Counted from the first letter of the stretch, positions 8,148 to 16,608 are shown. The stretch: DNA of 32,877 nt from an uncultured Elusimicrobiales bacterium (GCA_944326725.1 CALVFA010000028.1:1-32877), one strand, 5' to 3'. Program-made: numbers and translations. Notes: generated from the sequence alone by a model not told the origin.

Positions 8148-8330
8148 ACCGGCAAATGCCCCTACGCTCTTAGGCCGATTTAACCTGCCCCGTGTGATTA
8201 TGGCCACCGACCAAGGGGCAAATGCCCCTGCTCTTTTGGACCGACTTGAACTCCAGCACACTGTGTATGGTTACGCTGGGAGACAAATCTCCGACGCGTT
8301 TTTAGGCGGGCTGGACCGCACTCCATTCTG
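8148..8330. repeat. Three degenerate ~65-bp units, each headed by a small palindrome, in a gene-free stretch
   Basis: The region 8106-8445 contains no gene I can support. Within it a unit of about 65 bp recurs three times. The heads are GGCAAATGCC (8151-8160), GGGGCAAATGCCCC (8216-8229) and GGAGACAAATCTCC (about 8279-8292). Each is self-complementary and is followed by a related stretch (GCTCTTAGGCCGATTTAA, GCTCTTTTGGACCGACTTGA, then a weaker third copy). The first two copies are clear and the third is degenerate. Short open frames here contain no known motif. It resembles a REP-like or otherwise non-coding repeat. Confidence 0.5.
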
Positions 8331-8445
8331 ACAGCAACACATTGCACCGGCGGAGTTTAACACTATTTTTGTCCGCTTGAGTCAGCCTCGCCGTTCGCGC
8401 CTGCGCGCGTAAAGAGAAATTTTGCTGTTACAGCGGCGCAAATTT

Positions 8446-8460
8446 TGCTAAATTATGGAT
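8446..8460 (+). promoter_or_regulatory. Extended -10, leaderless promoter of the outer-membrane-protein operon
   Basis: TGC-TAAATT (8446-8454) ends 6 nt before the ATG at 8461. There is no Shine-Dalgarno sequence before this ATG or before the alternative ATG at 8455. The promoter position argues for 8461 as the true start. Confidence 0.55.
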
Positions 8461-9348
8461 ATGAAGAAAATACTGCTTTTTTGTCTTTTATTTTTAGCTG
8501 CGCTGCAGGCGCAGGCTGCCGTTGACGCTTCTGCGACGTATCTCTACTCATCTGATTTTAATCAGGTACGCGCCGGAGCCGCTTTGCCATTGGGGCTGAA
8601 TGCCGCCATAGGGTTGGAAGGGCGCTATGTGGAAGATAAATTTTCCGAAGAGGACGGGGCCTTTAAAGACCCGGTCTACTCCGTTTATCTGCCCATACAG
8701 CTGGATTTGGATTTGGTCAAACTGAATTTGACCCCGTTTTATTATTTCAAAAACAAATCCGACAATCCCCTCTTTAAAGACGCGTATGCTTATGGCGTCA
8801 ATGCGCAGTTTGTGATGAACTTGCGCCAAGACGAAGTGGAAGAACTCTACACCCAGGCTTATATTGGGGTTTCTTACGCACGCCAAAAAGCGGCCATATG
8901 GAAAGACGCCGACTTATCTAATAAAAACTACTCACAAATGGCTTATACGCTGGGCTTGCGGCAAAATTTCTTTAGCTCTTTTACCTTTCACGTCGCCGCC
9001 ACCGCTTACCAATATCCGGACGGAATAGACGGGGTAGAGGCTTTCCGCGGTATTATGGACCAAAATGACCTGGCTTTTACCCAGTCTTATGACGTAAGCC
9101 GGGCCCTGGGCAAATACGCTCTTTCGGCCCGTATTACACGCATTTGGCCCCAGCAACATTCTACGCTTTACCTCGGCTACCATTACGCCGAATTTTATAC
9201 CGCCGACCCGCAGCACTCTTTCTTGGTGGGCAACAGCTTCCGCGTAGCGGCTGCAGCCCAATTGGACGTAGCTTACAACCATTTGCAAAATACGGACGGA
9301 AACGATAAGCGCGACATTTTATACGCCAAATTAAACATCGCTTTTTAG
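8461..9348 (+). CDS. Probable beta-barrel outer-membrane protein, family not recognised
   Basis: This 295-residue protein has a clear signal peptide (MKKILLFCLLFLAALQAQA, cleavage near residue 19-20). The mature part alternates polar and hydrophobic residues in short stretches rich in Tyr, Phe and Gly (VYLPIQLDLDLVKLNLTPFYYF, LYLGYHYAEFY), separated by polar loops. It ends in ILYAKLNIAF with a terminal Phe, the classic outer-membrane barrel signature. No family motif is recognised, and a pore, adhesin or receptor role is open. The preceding ATG at 8455 is less likely because the predicted transcript begins near 8461. It is the first gene of an operon with the histidine kinase 12 nt downstream, so it may be part of the kinase's input or output. 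Confidence 0.7.
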   Translation: MKKILLFCLLFLAALQAQAAVDASATYLYSSDFNQVRAGAALPLGLNAAIGLEGRYVEDKFSEEDGAFKDPVYSVYLPIQLDLDLVKLNLTPFYYFKNKSDNPLFKDAYAYGVNAQFVMNLRQDEVEELYTQAYIGVSYARQKAAIWKDADLSNKNYSQMAYTLGLRQNFFSSFTFHVAATAYQYPDGIDGVEAFRGIMDQNDLAFTQSYDVSRALGKYALSARITRIWPQQHSTLYLGYHYAEFYTADPQHSFLVGNSFRVAAAAQLDVAYNHLQNTDGNDKRDILYAKLNIAF

Positions 9349-9360
9349 AGGATAACGGTT

Positions 9361-10125
9361 ATGGAACAAAATCCGCTTGAGGAAAATATACAGAAAGAAA
9401 AAAATCCAACCAAGATGCTTTCTTTAGTATCGCATAAACTCAAAACGCCGCTGTCCATTATTAACGGCTATTCTGAGGCTATTTTGTCTCAATCGGCCAA
9501 AGAAAAATTCTCTCCTTTTACGGCTAAAGCGTTAGAAGAGATTAACAAGCAAGGCACCAAATTGTGCGGGCTGGTAGACAAACTATTGTTCTTTAACAAA
9601 GTGGAATCTTTACAGGCCAAAGATTTGGCTAAGAAAATCATTAACTTAAAAAGTTTGGTTAAAGCCAGCGCCAATGACGCTATTTCCCAAGAAGAAGAAA
9701 TGGCTACCGTATCTGCCGGGTCCACGGTGGCCAAAAAAGGCACGTTTATTGAAATAGACTGCCCGTCCAACTTAGAAATTAAAGCCGATGAAGAACTGAT
9801 GGGCTTTTTAGTGGAAGAACTTTTAAGCAACGCTATTAAATTTAACAATAAAGCCGAAAAAGTAATCAAAGTGCAATGCGCCCACCATGGAGACAGCATC
9901 TCCATATCGGTGCGCGACTATGGTGCCGGCATACGCCCCCAAGATGTAAACAGGATTTTTGAAAGTTTCTATCAGGTAGACGATTATTTTACCGGGCAAA
10001 TTGACGGCTGGGGGCTGGGGCTGACCATGGTGAAAAAGATTTTGGAATTGCACGGCGGCAGTATCAGTGTTATTTCCGACAGGGGGTTGGGATCCATCTT
10101 TACGGTGAGCATTCCCGTCGCATGA
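9361..10125 (+). CDS. Soluble histidine kinase (HisKA-HATPase) without a sensor domain
   Basis: This 254-residue protein has a HisKA domain with H25 in VSHKLKTPLS and a HATPase_c domain with all ATP-binding boxes. These are N box LLSNAIKFNN (N157), G1 box RDYGAGI (186-190), F box RIFESFY and G2 box GWGLGL (216-221). There is no membrane span, and only about 20 residues precede the HisKA, so any signal must come from a partner. No response regulator lies in the window. GAGG about 9 nt upstream sets the start. Its stop overlaps the next gene's ATG (ATGA), suggesting that the helical protein downstream is made with it. Confidence 0.9.
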   Translation: MEQNPLEENIQKEKNPTKMLSLVSHKLKTPLSIINGYSEAILSQSAKEKFSPFTAKALEEINKQGTKLCGLVDKLLFFNKVESLQAKDLAKKIINLKSLVKASANDAISQEEEMATVSAGSTVAKKGTFIEIDCPSNLEIKADEELMGFLVEELLSNAIKFNNKAEKVIKVQCAHHGDSISISVRDYGAGIRPQDVNRIFESFYQVDDYFTGQIDGWGLGLTMVKKILELHGGSISVISDRGLGSIFTVSIPVA

Positions 10126-10631
10126 ACAAGCAGGATTTATTAGACGATATTTTAGCGCAAACAGATACATTGCGTGCCTCTTTATCCCAATCGGCGCGCA
10201 GCTTGCAGGATTTTACCCGCCGTTTAGAATTGATTTTAAGCCAGGACCATAAAAATATAGCCGTGCGGGATACGGCTTTTGCGGCGGATTTTTCCGCCTT
10301 TTGCACGGCTCTGCGCCAAGACACGGATTTGCGGCTGGACTATTGGCAGCAGGCGCGCGGGCAGCTGCGGGCCGGCGCCGGGAAAGAAGGATATGACTTG
10401 ACTCTAGCTACCAAAAGCTTCGTCAGCCGCGCCAAAATCCTTTCCCGTGCTTGCGATGAATTTACCACAGCCTACGACCAGTTTAACCGCTTTTACAAAA
10501 ACTATACTCTTTCCAAACTACCGGTATGGCTGCTGACCACCTGTTGCGATGATCTGAATAATTTGACGGGAAAAATCCTTTTCCTCTCACGTGAATTGGC
10601 TAAAAGAACTGAAAAAATACGGGAGTATTAA
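10122..10631 (+). CDS. Small all-helical protein of unknown function, translationally coupled to the kinase
   Basis: This 169-residue protein is not recognised. It lacks a signal peptide or membrane span and is predicted to be almost entirely helical, with heptad-like spacing near the start (LLDDILAQTDTLRASLSQSARSLQDFTRRLELIL). It is rich in Arg, Asp and Gln and has a Cys pair (TTCCDDLNN) near residue 145. The ATG overlaps the kinase stop codon by 4 nt (ATGA), a typical coupled start, and the next gene begins directly after its TAA. The position suggests a kinase partner, scaffold or phosphotransfer-like helical bundle, but no conserved His motif was seen to support the last option. Confidence 0.75.
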   Translation: MNKQDLLDDILAQTDTLRASLSQSARSLQDFTRRLELILSQDHKNIAVRDTAFAADFSAFCTALRQDTDLRLDYWQQARGQLRAGAGKEGYDLTLATKSFVSRAKILSRACDEFTTAYDQFNRFYKNYTLSKLPVWLLTTCCDDLNNLTGKILFLSRELAKRTEKIREY

Positions 10632-11651
10632 ATGATAGATAAAACATCCTGGTACTACCAGAAAATGAGTGCAATCTGTCTGACCATTATCGCCGCAGGC
10701 ATTATTGCGGCGGCATTGGTATACACGCGCGCGCTGATGATTCCGCTGGTCATTGCTATTTTCTTCTACACCATTTTGACCCAGATGACCGAAGCGCTGC
10801 ACCGGCGGCTTTCTTTTCCGGTGTGGCTGGCATTGACGGTATCTATTCTGTTCTTTGCCGCGTGCTTGGCGGGAATTATCTATTTTACCGTAAATTCCGT
10901 AGGAGAGTTTTTAAAGGGAGCGGAAGTATATAAAGAAAACTTGCTCGCCAGCACAGCAGACATAGTAAGTAAACTCACCCAACACGGCGTCAATTTAGAC
11001 CAAGCCTCTATTGTGGGCTATGTAAAAAGCCTGCCGCTTTTTGATTGGTTTAGAAACTTCGGAAGCCAGCTCTTCTCTTTAGTGTCTAACACCACGTTAA
11101 TTATTTTATTTATCATTTTCCTCTTTTTGGGGGAGAAAAAAATTATTCCGTCTAATCCCAATCCCACTATACAAGAGATTCTCTCCAATGTATCCAAATA
11201 CCTTTCGGTCAAAATCATGACTTCTTTGGTTACGGCGGTTATCGTATGGATTATTTTGGCGGCTTTCCAAGTGAAACTGGCCTTCTTGTTTGGATTGATG
11301 ACATTTCTGCTTAATTTCATTCCCAGCATCGGCTCTATTATCGCCGTTTTGCTGCCCACGCCGGTTTTATTTTTACAATACGGGTTTGGCGCCAACTTTT
11401 TCGTAGTCATTGGGCTTATGACCGCCACCCAGTTTACCATAGGCAATTTAATAGAGCCGCACCTAATGGGAGAAGGCATGGACCTGCACCCGGTGGTAGT
11501 CATTGCTTCTTTAATCTTTTGGGGGCTTGTATGGGGCGTGCCGGGCGCTTTTCTCTCCGTACCTATCACAGCCTCTATTAAAATTGTTTTAAGCAAAATA
11601 AAACATACGCGTCCCGTGGCAGAGCTGCTGGCCGGACGGATAGCCAGATAG
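10632..11651 (+). CDS. AI-2E family (PerM/YdiK-like) membrane transporter
   Basis: This 339-residue integral membrane protein has about eight hydrophobic spans and the family's late signature (a long hydrophobic stretch with FIPSIGSIIAVLLPTPV, then LHPVVVIASLIFWGLVWGVPGAFLSVPITA). Members have been linked to autoinducer-2 export or Na+/H+ antiport, and substrates are usually unproven. The ATG follows the previous TAA directly, with GGGAGT as ribosome binding site. It is the last gene of the outer-membrane protein / kinase / helical protein operon and is followed by a strong terminator. The operon position suggests a link to the kinase, which is inference. Confidence 0.88.
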   Translation: MIDKTSWYYQKMSAICLTIIAAGIIAAALVYTRALMIPLVIAIFFYTILTQMTEALHRRLSFPVWLALTVSILFFAACLAGIIYFTVNSVGEFLKGAEVYKENLLASTADIVSKLTQHGVNLDQASIVGYVKSLPLFDWFRNFGSQLFSLVSNTTLIILFIIFLFLGEKKIIPSNPNPTIQEILSNVSKYLSVKIMTSLVTAVIVWIILAAFQVKLAFLFGLMTFLLNFIPSIGSIIAVLLPTPVLFLQYGFGANFFVVIGLMTATQFTIGNLIEPHLMGEGMDLHPVVVIASLIFWGLVWGVPGAFLSVPITASIKIVLSKIKHTRPVAELLAGRIAR

Positions 11652-11670
11652 CCTATCTGTTTTACAAAAG

Positions 11671-11697
11671 ACACCCGGATTTATCCGGGTGTTTTTT
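11671..11697 (+). terminator. Intrinsic terminator of the kinase/transporter operon
   Basis: ACACCCGG (11671-11678) pairs with CCGGGTGT (11685-11692) around a 6-nt loop, followed directly by a run of T residues to 11697. Confidence 0.9.
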
Positions 11698-11782
11698 AAT
11701 GTCTGCTGGGCTTATATTCTGCCCTGCCACATGATAAAATCCTTGACGCAGATCTCCCATCAATCTATTTTTTCAATACAAA

Positions 11783-11805
11783 GCCCCCTGTTTGCAGCAG
11801 GGGGC
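11783..11805 (-). terminator. Hairpin at the end of the envelope operon, weak T-run
   Basis: GCCCCCTG (11783-11790) and CAGGGGGC (11798-11805) form an 8-bp stem with a 7-nt loop, 25 nt after the last gene of the minus-strand operon. The sequence following on the minus strand (TTTGTATTG) is only moderately T-rich, so termination may be partial. Nothing else is visible in 11698-11782. Confidence 0.6.
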
Positions 11806-11829
11806 CATGCACAACGTTTTAGCAAAATT

Positions 11830-12345
11830 TTACTGTGCCGATGAAGGTTGCTGAGGCATATCACGGCGGATTTTATTAAATAAATCCGCAGCAGTGGCCC
11901 GGGTTAGGAAATCTTCCCACTCCGTAGGAGACATTTCAAAATCGTCCATCACAATAAAAGAAATTTCGCGGGAAGCATCTTTGCCCACCGTATGGTTCTG
12001 GGCATATTCCCGTTCCAGCTCTACATAACGGCTGGCAATAGCATAGTCAATGTCCTGTTGCGAATAAACAGGCTGGAAATCTCCTTCTTGCAGGGTATTT
12101 GTATCAAACACTCCCTCTGAAGGCTGCGAAAGAGTGGGGGCAGGCTTTGTTTCGGTAGCAGTAGCAGGGCTCAGCGTATCTTGCGGCTCAGACATCGGAT
12201 GCTGCCAACGCACGCCTACCGCCTCTCCCGGCACCACAGTTTCACGCCCGGCAATAAAATTGGAGCAGGCCGCAGGATGTACGATTAAATAAATACTTAA
12301 AACAATAAAAGATAATACAGCCGCTTTGAGTAAAATCTTGACCAC
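11830..12345 (-). CDS. Single-span membrane-anchored protein of unknown function
   Basis: This 171-residue protein is not recognised. A hydrophobic N-terminal segment (ILLKAAVLSFIVLSIYLIV, about residues 4-22) acts as signal anchor. A low-complexity Pro/Thr/Ser/Glu linker (about 50-85) follows, then an acidic helical domain with YSQQDIDYAIASRYVELEREYAQNH and MSPTEWEDFLTRATAADLF. The start is a GTG at 12345 set by a strong AGGAGG 7 nt upstream. It is the last gene of the seven-gene minus-strand operon and resembles the gene before it in layout (anchor, linker, helical domain). The pair may work together at the inner membrane. Confidence 0.7.
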   Translation of the reverse strand: MVKILLKAAVLSFIVLSIYLIVHPAACSNFIAGRETVVPGEAVGVRWQHPMSEPQDTLSPATATETKPAPTLSQPSEGVFDTNTLQEGDFQPVYSQQDIDYAIASRYVELEREYAQNHTVGKDASREISFIVMDDFEMSPTEWEDFLTRATAADLFNKIRRDMPQQPSSAQ

Positions 12346-12408
12346 GGGGTCGCCTCCTTTTCTTATCTCTACAAATAGAATAGCAAAATTTAATCTCTCC
12401 GGCGTCTT

Positions 12409-12975
12409 TTATTTTCCGGCCGCAGGGGGTATATCCTCTGTCCCTTGCAATACTTTTACACTTTGAATGAATTGCGGATTTTGAAAAATTTCCTGTATGG
12501 TCTGCGCAAAAGCCGGGTCTTTGGCATGCTCTGCTATTACCTGCTGCATTTGCGGATATTGCTGTATTAATTGGGTTAAATTTTCTCCGCTCAAAGCCGT
12601 CAAGTCTATATCGCGGCGGCCTGTAACCTGCTGCAAGTCCGCATAAAACGACTGAATTTCCGGATTGTTTTTATAATCGCTTAAAATAGAAGCCACCGTA
12701 GCCCGGGCTTGTTCTTTTTCTTGTTCCGCGTCCAAAGGCGGATTTTCCAAATAAAATTCCTTTTGTGCAGGTTCTTCAGTCCAGCGTTTATAGACTTGCT
12801 CTTCCGGCTGGGGAGGCAGGCGACGCACCGGCACATTATTAAACGTCATGGTAGGGGGCTGGGCTTCTAACTGGGCTTGGACATACCCCTCATACATGCG
12901 GTACGCCCGGACCCCTGCTATAAAAGCCAGCCCCACAATAATGACCCACAAAAAAAACCGGCTTTTTTTAGACAT
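12409..12975 (-). CDS. Single-span membrane-anchored helical protein of unknown function
   Basis: This 188-residue protein is not recognised. A short basic stretch (MSKKSR) and one membrane span (FFLWVIIVGLAFIAGV) anchor it, with the rest probably periplasmic. A Pro-rich segment (VPVRRLPPQPEEQ) precedes a Gln- and acid-rich helical domain from about residue 80 to the end. I chose the ATG at 12975, which lies 4 nt after the FKBP stop codon; a TTG at 12990 overlapping that gene is possible but has no ribosome binding site. Translational coupling to the isomerase is likely. Confidence 0.72.
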   Translation of the reverse strand: MSKKSRFFLWVIIVGLAFIAGVRAYRMYEGYVQAQLEAQPPTMTFNNVPVRRLPPQPEEQVYKRWTEEPAQKEFYLENPPLDAEQEKEQARATVASILSDYKNNPEIQSFYADLQQVTGRRDIDLTALSGENLTQLIQQYPQMQQVIAEHAKDPAFAQTIQEIFQNPQFIQSVKVLQGTEDIPPAAGK

Positions 12976-12979
12976 AAAC

Positions 12980-13708
12980 TTACTCGTCAATACTGATTAA
13001 TTCCACCGTAAATACCAAGGCAGAATTGGGCGGGATAACCCCCACCGGCCGGTTGCCGTAAGCCGTATCAGCCGGGCAAACCACCGTAGCTTTGGAAGCG
13101 GGGCGCATTTGCTGCAGGGCCTTGGTCCAGCAGGGAATGACATCGGTCAATTTGGTGGTAAAAGGCTCTTTTCTATCATAAGAGCTGTCAAATTTGGTGC
13201 CGTCAATGAGCTTACCCTCATAGTTTACGGTTACTTTGCTGTCGGCTTTGGCGGTGCGGCCTTTGCCCTTTTTAGCCAGCTTAATCATCGCGCCGTTATC
13301 TAAAACTTTGACTCCTTTTTCTTTAGAGAAATTTTCCAAGTATTCTTTTTGCTCTTCGGCGCGTTTTTGGCTGATGATTTGGGCGTCTTGTTTATATTTT
13401 TCAATAATCTGCGGCTTATAGTCATCTAATACCGTTTGGGAAGATTTATTAAGCAAGCTGTCGCGCATACCCTGGGAAAGGGCCTTATAATCATCTTCAT
13501 TATCCAGCACCAGCTGGCGTTTTAAATTATCCCCCAGCAAAAACCCTAAAGAGTAAAGCATTTTGTTGCGTTCCGCTGGGTCCTGCGCAGGTTCCACCGC
13601 AGCGGAGGCCGTATCTGTAGAAGCCTGCGTTACAGCTGCGTCCGTTTCTTGGGCCACAGCCGGAAAAGCCAATAAGACTGCCCACATCATAAAAAGTATT
13701 TTTTTCAT
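12980..13708 (-). CDS. Exported FKBP-type peptidyl-prolyl cis-trans isomerase (FkpA/Mip-like)
   Basis: This 242-residue protein is a periplasmic folding helper that isomerises Xaa-Pro bonds. It has a signal peptide with cleavage near AVA|QE (residue 19). An N-terminal helical dimerisation domain (about 45-140) shows the FkpA/Mip pattern LYSLGFLLGDNLKRQL and a long charged helix. The FKBP domain (about 150-240) carries VTVNYEGKLIDGTKFDSSYDR, the PADTAYGNRPVGVIPPNSALVF segment and the closing FTVELI. Length is typical for Mip-like proteins. The start is set by AGGAG. It sits in an operon of envelope lipoproteins, which suggests that it assists their folding or assembly. Confidence 0.92.
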   Translation of the reverse strand: MKKILFMMWAVLLAFPAVAQETDAAVTQASTDTASAAVEPAQDPAERNKMLYSLGFLLGDNLKRQLVLDNEDDYKALSQGMRDSLLNKSSQTVLDDYKPQIIEKYKQDAQIISQKRAEEQKEYLENFSKEKGVKVLDNGAMIKLAKKGKGRTAKADSKVTVNYEGKLIDGTKFDSSYDRKEPFTTKLTDVIPCWTKALQQMRPASKATVVCPADTAYGNRPVGVIPPNSALVFTVELISIDE

Positions 13709-13741
13709 ATATCTCCTCTTTTAAGTACCAGCAAAGCGTTT

Positions 13742-14680
13742 TTATTTTGTTTTCAAATAGTCCGTCATGCGTTTGACGATTTGCGCGGAAGCTTTTTTAC
13801 CCACGCCTTCCATGCTTTTGCGCAGGGAATCGGCCTGACGCCCGGTGCCGGCGCGGTCATATACATTAAAGCGCGCAAAAGTGGTGCCAGCCTGCAAATC
13901 GCGCAGGCTGACGGCGGCGCTGGTCGCGGCCCAGACCAATCCTTTCAGCCGCTCTGAGCCGTAGCCGTCCACTTTGGCATCCACCTCTACAGAGAGCAAG
14001 GCTGAGGAATCCTCCGCCCCGACTACACTTAAGCCCATTTGATTAACCGCATCCGTAATGAGCGAAAGAAGCACCTGGTCCTCCTCCCCGCGCACGATAG
14101 CCGCCACTTTCACAGCCGCCAAGCGGTCGTTATAAAGTTTTTTGTACCCGTCAAAGCGCTGCGTTTCGTAGCCGGCTTGGTCCTGGCTGAGAAAAGTGTA
14201 CAAATCCTGCACCACGTTGCGCTGTTCAATCAGCGGCTTCATGGCAAAGGCGGCGCGCAACCCGGCAAATTTATCTTCGCTCCCCTGCAATTGGGCCGCC
14301 AGCGCGCCCAAACGCGCATCCAAAGCATTGGCCGGCACCTGCAAAATCAGCTCCGCCGTTTGGCGTTTGACAATAGCTAAAGCAAAATAGTTTTTGGGGT
14401 TTTTGCGGTTTTTATCGCGCCAAACCTTATCCACTTCGGCATTGGCCATAATATCACTGATTTGCGGCAAAGTGGCGGCCTCCGGCACTGCTTGGGCAAA
14501 GCTGGCGCGCATATTGGCCAGCGCATTGGCGGAAGCGGCTTCTTTGTCCGCCCCTTCCCCAGCCACTACATAGTAGGTATGCTGGTCATATTTTCCCATT
14601 TGGTAGCTGACGGTGTTTTTATTGACGCCTGCACAGGCGCACAGGCCCAGCACAGCCAAAAAAGCAACTAACTTTTTCAT
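13742..14680 (-). CDS. LPP20-like lipoprotein
   Basis: This 312-residue lipoprotein has a signal ending L13-C14-A15-C16. The region VSYQMGKYDQHTYYVVAGEGADKEAASANALANMRASF resembles LPP20-family lipoproteins, in which a short conserved segment with repeated Ala precedes a small alpha/beta domain. I chose the ATG at 14680 because GAGGAG lies just upstream; a longer reading frame from 14749 has no signal peptide. Genes of this family often lie beside LpoB-like and COG3014-like lipoproteins, exactly as here. The function is unproven; an outer-membrane-associated complex is the usual guess. Confidence 0.72.
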   Translation of the reverse strand: MKKLVAFLAVLGLCACAGVNKNTVSYQMGKYDQHTYYVVAGEGADKEAASANALANMRASFAQAVPEAATLPQISDIMANAEVDKVWRDKNRKNPKNYFALAIVKRQTAELILQVPANALDARLGALAAQLQGSEDKFAGLRAAFAMKPLIEQRNVVQDLYTFLSQDQAGYETQRFDGYKKLYNDRLAAVKVAAIVRGEEDQVLLSLITDAVNQMGLSVVGAEDSSALLSVEVDAKVDGYGSERLKGLVWAATSAAVSLRDLQAGTTFARFNVYDRAGTGRQADSLRKSMEGVGKKASAQIVKRMTDYLKTK

Positions 14681-14687
14681 AATCTCC

Positions 14688-15992
14688 TCACTTCGCCGTA
14701 CGATAATGCAAATACACACGCCCCCCGGGGCGCACCGGCACATTTTCAAAGGTGTGTTCTCCTATTATATTACCAAATCCGTCTTTAAAACGCAGAACGA
14801 TATTTTGCTCTCCGGCCGGCACATAAAAACGCACCAGCCGCAGCTGGGCGGGCAAGGTAAACCATTGGCGGGTATCGGCCTTCTCCGTCAAAGCCCCCAA
14901 CAGACTGATAAACATGCCCGCCAAATCTCCGGCTGAATCATTGTCTGAGGCCTGGGCCACCGCGTGCCGCGTTTGCACCGCCGCCACCTGCTTGGCGGCG
15001 GCGCGCAAAGCCATACGAAGCAAGACCGCCGGCTTATTCTTTTCTAAATCCATCTGCGCCGCGCCAGCCAAATCCCCCAGCAAATAGGTGGAGTAAATTT
15101 GCCCGTCTGCGGTTACGGCCTCTGAAGCTTTAATACGATATGGCTGCGGCAGTAAAACGGGGTACGCCAACGTAATAGCATTGCCCATAAAACCGGCCAT
15201 AATGGCGTTTTGCAAGGCGGGGTCTGCGTCCTTGCCTTCCTGCAAAGTCTGCGCCCAGAAGAGCACATCGCCCCACGCCACCTGTATCGTTTGGCTTACT
15301 TTAAGCGGCAGCACGCCGTTGGCGTGCACCAGCACCACTTCCCCCCACTGCGCTGCGGGCGGCGTGCCCGCAGAGAGAAAAGAGTGTTCTTTCTCCGTAC
15401 CGGCAAGTTGGCTGTAGCCTTCTAAAGCGCGGGTGCGCGCAATGCGCGCGTCATCGCGTTTGCCGGCGGATTCAAATACCAAACTGGCAAAATACTGTAC
15501 AAACGGGGCGGCGCCGTTTTCTTGGCTGGGTTGGCGGTCTAAATAGAAAACGGCTTTATTGGCTTCCACCAAGGCACTAGGCACGTCCCCCCGGTCTAAA
15601 AAATTCATCGCGCGGTAATAATAAGTCAGCGCCTGTTCATAAGGAGCCGGCATATAGGGCACCGTCAAATCATTAATCAGATACTGCCCGGCATGAGCGG
15701 TAAGGCTTTGGGTAAACAGCTCATCAATGCGCGCTTGGGCCAGGGCAAAACGCTCGTCGCTCTGCGCCGCTTGATATTCATCGTGCAGTACGGTGCCGGT
15801 GTCTAAATAATACAGCAGCGCGTCGCGCTGTTTGTATTCTTTGTCTTTGGCTGCTTCCAGCTTTTGCTCGGCGGCGGCAAAATCTTCTGCCGCCAGCAAT
15901 TTGTTGACTTCTTTTTTATGGCGCAAAGAAGGCGCGCCGCACGCCGAGCAGCACAAAATCACTGTCAGTAGCGTAAGCCAACGCGCCTTCAT
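14688..15992 (-). CDS. COG3014-like lipoprotein with tetratricopeptide-type repeats
   Basis: This 434-residue protein has a probable lipoprotein signal (ILCCSAC, Cys18). A helical repeat region runs to about residue 200, with DALLYYLDTGTVLHDEYQ and YYYRAMNFLDRGDVPSALVEANKAVFYLD typical of COG3014 proteins. A mixed C-terminal domain ends in a beta-rich stretch (IVLRFKDGFGNIIGEHTFENVPVRPGGRVYLHYR). There is no good ribosome binding site; the ATG begins 5 nt after the LpoB-like stop codon, so translation is probably coupled. Family members have no established function but usually travel with LpoB and LPP20 lipoproteins, as seen here. Confidence 0.72.
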   Translation of the reverse strand: MKARWLTLLTVILCCSACGAPSLRHKKEVNKLLAAEDFAAAEQKLEAAKDKEYKQRDALLYYLDTGTVLHDEYQAAQSDERFALAQARIDELFTQSLTAHAGQYLINDLTVPYMPAPYEQALTYYYRAMNFLDRGDVPSALVEANKAVFYLDRQPSQENGAAPFVQYFASLVFESAGKRDDARIARTRALEGYSQLAGTEKEHSFLSAGTPPAAQWGEVVLVHANGVLPLKVSQTIQVAWGDVLFWAQTLQEGKDADPALQNAIMAGFMGNAITLAYPVLLPQPYRIKASEAVTADGQIYSTYLLGDLAGAAQMDLEKNKPAVLLRMALRAAAKQVAAVQTRHAVAQASDNDSAGDLAGMFISLLGALTEKADTRQWFTLPAQLRLVRFYVPAGEQNIVLRFKDGFGNIIGEHTFENVPVRPGGRVYLHYRTAK

Positions 15993-15997
15993 AAAAT

Positions 15998-16588
15998 TTA
16001 CCAGCTTACTTTGCTTCTTTTTACGTACTTTTTAATTTGCTTTTGGCCGTTCCACACAATTTGGTTGGTTTCAATATCAATCAGCTTCATATTGACCTGA
16101 TAGAAAACGACGGCCTGTTTGCTTTGGGAATCCACAATAGAGTTCAGCGTACCCGAAAGCATATAATCCGCCCCCACTTCCCGTCCAAACGCCTTGCGGG
16201 TTTCCTCTGAGGCAAACTCATCTTGCTCCAAACGCTCCTGGCGCACTTCGCCGCGCTCGCTCTGGCTGGCTACAAAGCTGACTTTGCCGGAATTAATCAG
16301 CGCGCGCTGCATTTCTTCCACAAAAGCACCGGTATTAATATGCTCCATGCTCTCGTTAGCGACGCTGCCCACAATGACCGTAGGCTCTTTGCCCAAACGG
16401 GCAGTGGCTTTGCTGTACCAGCCGGAATTTAAACAGTCATTAATCATTTCTTGGGCCACCATTTGCGAATCGGTGTCATTCCAGCGCCCGCTGACATCTT
16501 TAATCTCATGCGTGTCCATGCGCTCCACCTTGGTGCCGCACGCAAACAAAAACGGCAAGAGCAAAAGCCCCATACAAAGTTTTTTCAT
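15998..16588 (-). CDS. LpoB-like (penicillin-binding protein activator family) lipoprotein
   Basis: This 196-residue lipoprotein has a signal ending L14-F15-A16-C17. The domain from about residue 30 (VSGRWNDTDSQMVAQEMI, then PTVIVGSVANESMEHINTGAFVEEMQRALINSGKVSFV, GADYMLSGTL and IDIETNQIVWNGQKQI) matches the LpoB/COG3417 family. E. coli LpoB reaches from the outer membrane through peptidoglycan to stimulate PBP1b. Whether this homologue does so is uncertain, because the LpoB-COG3014-LPP20 cluster is widespread and largely uncharacterised. The start is set by AAGGAG at 6 nt; a longer frame from 16630 lacks any signal. Confidence 0.85.
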   Translation of the reverse strand: MKKLCMGLLLLPFLFACGTKVERMDTHEIKDVSGRWNDTDSQMVAQEMINDCLNSGWYSKATARLGKEPTVIVGSVANESMEHINTGAFVEEMQRALINSGKVSFVASQSERGEVRQERLEQDEFASEETRKAFGREVGADYMLSGTLNSIVDSQSKQAVVFYQVNMKLIDIETNQIVWNGQKQIKKYVKRSKVSW

Positions 16589-16608
16589 ATTTTTCTCCTT
16601 GTCACAAT

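Noticed and set aside
8148..8330. CRISPR array
   Set aside because: Only three diverged units with no constant repeat and no spacer pattern, and no cas genes nearby.
12976..12990. TTG start at 12990 for the anchored protein after FKBP
   Set aside because: No ribosome binding site; the ATG at 12975 gives a better basic N-terminus before the membrane span.
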